NCBI GenBank assembly: GCA_026120185.1
Contig: JANUWF010001636.1
Coordinates: forward strand, 2,418,001-2,482,000
Reading direction: 5' to 3'
DNA: 64,000 bases
Origin: Voacanga thouarsii
Lineage: Eukaryota > Streptophyta > Magnoliopsida > Gentianales > Apocynaceae
A program made the translations under genes and the position numbers. Shown piece after piece: positions 60,962 through 64,000 of this stretch. The notes beneath the pieces are model-generated. The model had not been told where the DNA came from and did no database searches. It saw only the letters and a program-made list of their open reading frames with translations. Every line of letters begins with the position of its first letter. The first letter of the stretch is position 1.

Positions 60962-63440
60962 TTAATAATTGAGCCCTTCATTTTGCTTTTTTTCATTTGT
61001 TAACCTATTTTTGAAATTATTATCACTGGATGAACCCTTATACTCCCTCCAGTTCAAAATATCTATCACTGATTTGAATACTTTTGTTACTTTAAATTAT
61101 CTGTCATCCTTAAAATTAAGCATGTCTTTTTCTTTTTCCTTGAATTGTACCCCAAAATTTATTACTTGACTAAATCATAACATATTAATTCAATCTTTTA
61201 CTATAAAAAATTCATATATGCTAGAGTCTATTTAATCTATATGATTTATGTAATAATATTAAATATTTAGAAAAAAGTATAAAAATGTGGCAAGTTCTTT
61301 GTTTTTCATTTTGTTAATTTTTTATTATGGGCGTAAATGAATAGGTTAATTAGAGAAAAATTGAAAAAAATATCAAAAATCAGCAAAATAGGCTCGGGCC
61401 TGATAAGGGCTGGCGTCAGCTCCAATGCTAGGGCCAACACTAGCTCGTTGGGCTTCAGTGTTTTCTCTATCCTTTGACGCAAACTTAAATTGTTGTTGGG
61501 GTTCTTTTTGGATGACCATCAAATTGAGCTCTTGACTACCTTTACCATCCTTCCAAAACTCTTCTATCCTCAAACATGGTTGTCAAATTGAAATAAATTT
61601 GTGAAAATATAATAAAATTATTAAATATGTAGAATCAAATAGAGTCTAATGTGAAATTAAAGAGAGAGGATATGATATGTTATAATTCTATAACAGTTAT
61701 TGAAAAATAAAATATACAATATTGACATGAGAAATTTAAACTCATCTAATTTCGTGAGTAATAATTTGAAAGACTCGCAACACAAATTGCTTGGAAAAGA
61801 TGATAAATGGAGAGAGGGCCAAAATTAAGTTCAAATAATAAATTAATTTATTTAGAGAGGACGGAGAATCTAACATTGTTGATCTAAGAAGATTGACAAA
61901 GAAATTATGCCAAAAAATCGTAGATCTTGACAAATGAAACTGCAGAAGAAAATACTTATCCTTTGTAGACCAAAATGGGATAGGAAAACAGCAAAGAAGA
62001 AAATGTGCACTTCACCAAAAAACTAGTTTGTGCCTATCTTGTTCTGCACTTTCCCGAAAGCCGATAACCATATAGTTCTGTGTCTTATGATATACAAAGA
62101 AAAATCCATCAAAAAAGCTTATAGCAACTCCATCAAAGGGTTAATTGAGGTGAAAAACTAAGGGCAGAGCAGCACCTTTGCAAGGGGGAAAAAAATAATG
62201 AAAGTGTAAAAATGGGATGCCGCTCAAATCATATTAAAGGGAGAAAAGACTATACCGAGGTTAAGATAAAAGCATTTACAAGACAAGATGGATGCTTTTG
62301 AAAATTTGCGGTGAGTTCACCGATCGCAAAGTTTTAAAATGATGAATCCCTCTATCTTTAATCATGTCATCCTCGGGATCCGCCAGTTCGAGTTAAACTC
62401 CAATTTATTTGGTCGTCGCCGGCTGCTCTTGGCCTCTGCTTGCACGCGGCCGCCCACCTCCGGATTTTAGGAGATTGGCTGTGTGGATGTGAGCTGTGGT
62501 GCTCCTCCTTCAACAGAAAGAGAATTGCATTTTCCTCCATTATTGATAATGATAAGAATCCCTAAATTTAAAGAAAAACTGTTGAGCCAATAGAGATATT
62601 TTGTTGCGCCAATGTAAAAGTTGGAGAATTTCGTGAAATTTAGATGGTTTAGTGTTTCCTTCATTCTAAAATATTTATCATTTTAATTTTTTTTACAAAT
62701 CATCTATTATTTTTATGAAATAAAAGAATATGTTTGTTAAACTATAATGTCAATTAATTTTTAAATTTTAAAATAATTTTATAATTTTTAATAAAAGTAA
62801 TTCAATATATTTTTAAAAAAATCTATAAATATTAAAAAATTTTAATCTGTATAATTTATATATTAATAATAAATATTTTAAAATGAAGAGAATAATTATA
62901 AATATATATTTTAAGGACTCAATTCGTGCACTTTGAAGATTGAAATTAATTACGGATAACGGCACAATCAATTTTATACAACAAAATAAAATTATTTAAT
63001 TAAAATCTATTAACAAGCGTACACACTATGAAATTTCTTTTATATATTTTTAATTCACAATATTAATTGGCCATTTAATTTGAAATCGTCAGCTTGCGCA
63101 GCACCCTGCAAATGAGTAGAGAAACGACTGAGATACTGATTGACATGAATGGATCGATGTTGAGATTGCAAATGATAAATCATGGAATGTAACCTCCAAA
63201 AGGTCGAGAGAGATACGATCTTGAACATATATATACTTGTGAAAGGTACGCTAAAATGCTCGATATTCCTTGGCAGCTTTTAATTCTTTTCCAAACATTC
63301 ATTGTTAAAAGACGAATTGAAATTTGAGTGGTCGTACCCTTAGCTATATAACCACCCCTGATTGATGGACTAATTAATGTCTCAATAAATAAGCTTTGAT
63401 ACCGTATTCCATCTTCATATCCAAATAATGCAACTTGATA
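60962..63440. other. Intergenic DNA with Stowaway-like remnants
   Basis: No gene is recognised. A Stowaway-like start TACTCCCTCCAGTTCAAAAT (61040) and a matching AATATTAAATATTTAGAA end near 61285 suggest one MITE. A second fold at about 62655-62891 has CTTCATTCTAAAATATTTAT and its complement ATAAATATTTTAAAATGAAG. Between them, 61380-62470 is less AT-rich and more complex, with a GC-rich patch near 62400-62460, but I could not tie it to a gene. Confidence 0.45.
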
Positions 63441-63812
63441 TGATCGACCTATGTGTTGGAGTTGCTCGATCTGTTGTACCTGAACTTGATTTGAGTCCTT
63501 TTCCAATTCTCCTTTTTTTTTCTCAGGCCATGCATGTTGAATGCAGTTGATTCGTCCATGGTCTTCTTCTACATGGCTGTTATCAGACTTAGTGGCGTCT
63601 CGAGTTATCTTGCCTTAGATAGTTGCGGAGGCCAACAAGAAAGCTCGAGGAAAGTTACTGTGTATTTAATTATTTTCTTTCTGATTATTCGTATTTTACT
63701 CAACTATATTTGGAGTGTATTAACTTTTTGTTACTATAGATCTCATAGTCTATTTGTGTAACTCGTTCTACTCTTATGAATAAATTATCCATTTAGCAAA
63801 AAAAAAAAAAAA
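63441..63812 (+). mobile_element. Poly(A)-tailed retro-insertion (LINE-mediated type)
   Basis: The insert ends in an A-run of about 17 (63798-63814), with an AATAAA-type signal (GAATAAATT, about 63779) just before it. It is flanked by a 14-bp duplication AATGCAACTTGATA (63427-63440 and 63813-63826). Long target duplications plus a 3' poly(A) are hallmarks of target-primed reverse transcription. The about 355-bp body has a 75-codon frame from 63534 I cannot identify. It may be the 3' end of a truncated LINE or a processed pseudogene. Confidence 0.75.
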
Positions 63813-63826
63813 AATGCAACTTGATA

Positions 63827-64000
63827 CGACCTCCCTAATAAGTTCTATTGTGAGAGTTTCTTATACACTAAGCATAACGCTATATTTAATTCACAAAGGA
63901 GGAGGTGGAAAATTTTTACTTTCACTGAAGGGAATAAATGTAATTTACTCAAAGGCGTAAGATTGGACTTGGAATGGGGTTAAATCAGGAAGGTGTACCT
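63827..64000. other. Window edge, continuation of the retro-insertion host sequence
   Basis: No gene is seen. Together with about 63180-63426 this is the sequence that received the retro-insertion. On the minus strand it carries GGTATCAAAGCTTA (about 63390-63405), which resembles a Copia tRNA-Met primer site, so an LTR retrotransposon edge is possible but weakly supported. Confidence 0.3.

Noticed and set aside
61373..61573. A minus-strand gene downstream of the transporter
   Set aside because: The frame of 66 codons has no recognisable motif or splice context. The surrounding DNA looks like intergenic or old transposon sequence.

Overview
This window looks like nuclear DNA of a flowering plant, probably a eudicot. 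It is AT-rich, has intron-split genes with GT/AG junctions, and is full of plant transposon families: Angela/BARE-type Copia LTRs, Mutator-like elements (MULEs), hAT, Tourist and Stowaway MITEs. Only two intact protein-coding genes are visible, both in the last 15 kb. I saw no convincing tRNA, rRNA, CRISPR or bacterial-type feature.

Positions 1-47,800 are repeat-dominated. The substrate is a decayed tandem repeat with a monomer of about 125-140 bp. It is recognised by the recurring words TTGGCAATTTTAGC and CATTTATTAGCCACTAAAT and is cut into pieces by nested elements. From left to right: a MULE (733-7463) carrying a fragment of the ribosomal protein eS7 gene. It is interrupted by an Angela-type solo LTR (1987-7351), which holds a second solo LTR and a Pack-MULE with a broken INDETERMINATE-DOMAIN zinc-finger gene. 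A second copy of the eS7-bearing MULE follows (8528-10250). Next is a stack of four Angela-type LTRs (10728-18572), two nested in the first, one of those carrying a hAT element, and the last back to back in the opposite orientation. A degenerate Copia retrotransposon lies on the minus strand (19209-26288). After several MITEs and a fold-back element comes a very large inverted repeat (31.3-39.1 kb), whose centre holds a broken RNase H1-type hybrid-binding domain. Last is a higher-order array with a period of about 2.1-2.25 kb (about 39.98-47.8 kb).

Positions 47,800-64,000 are gene-bearing. A complete eight-exon purple acid phosphatase gene (52712 down to 49301, 471 residues) and a complete five-exon NPF/PTR-family transporter gene (58017-60945, 616 residues) are divergently transcribed, about 5.3 kb apart. 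The space between them holds a Tourist-like MITE with a MULE-derived MITE nested in it, AT microsatellites and a Stowaway-like MITE. The phosphatase has a palindromic PHR1-type motif (GAATATTC) 107 bp upstream of its ATG, which suggests phosphate-starvation control. The phosphatase is probably a secreted or vacuolar phosphate-scavenging enzyme and the transporter a proton-coupled importer. Nothing in the sequence shows that they act together. The window ends in intergenic repeats, including a poly(A)-tailed retro-insertion with a 14-bp target duplication.
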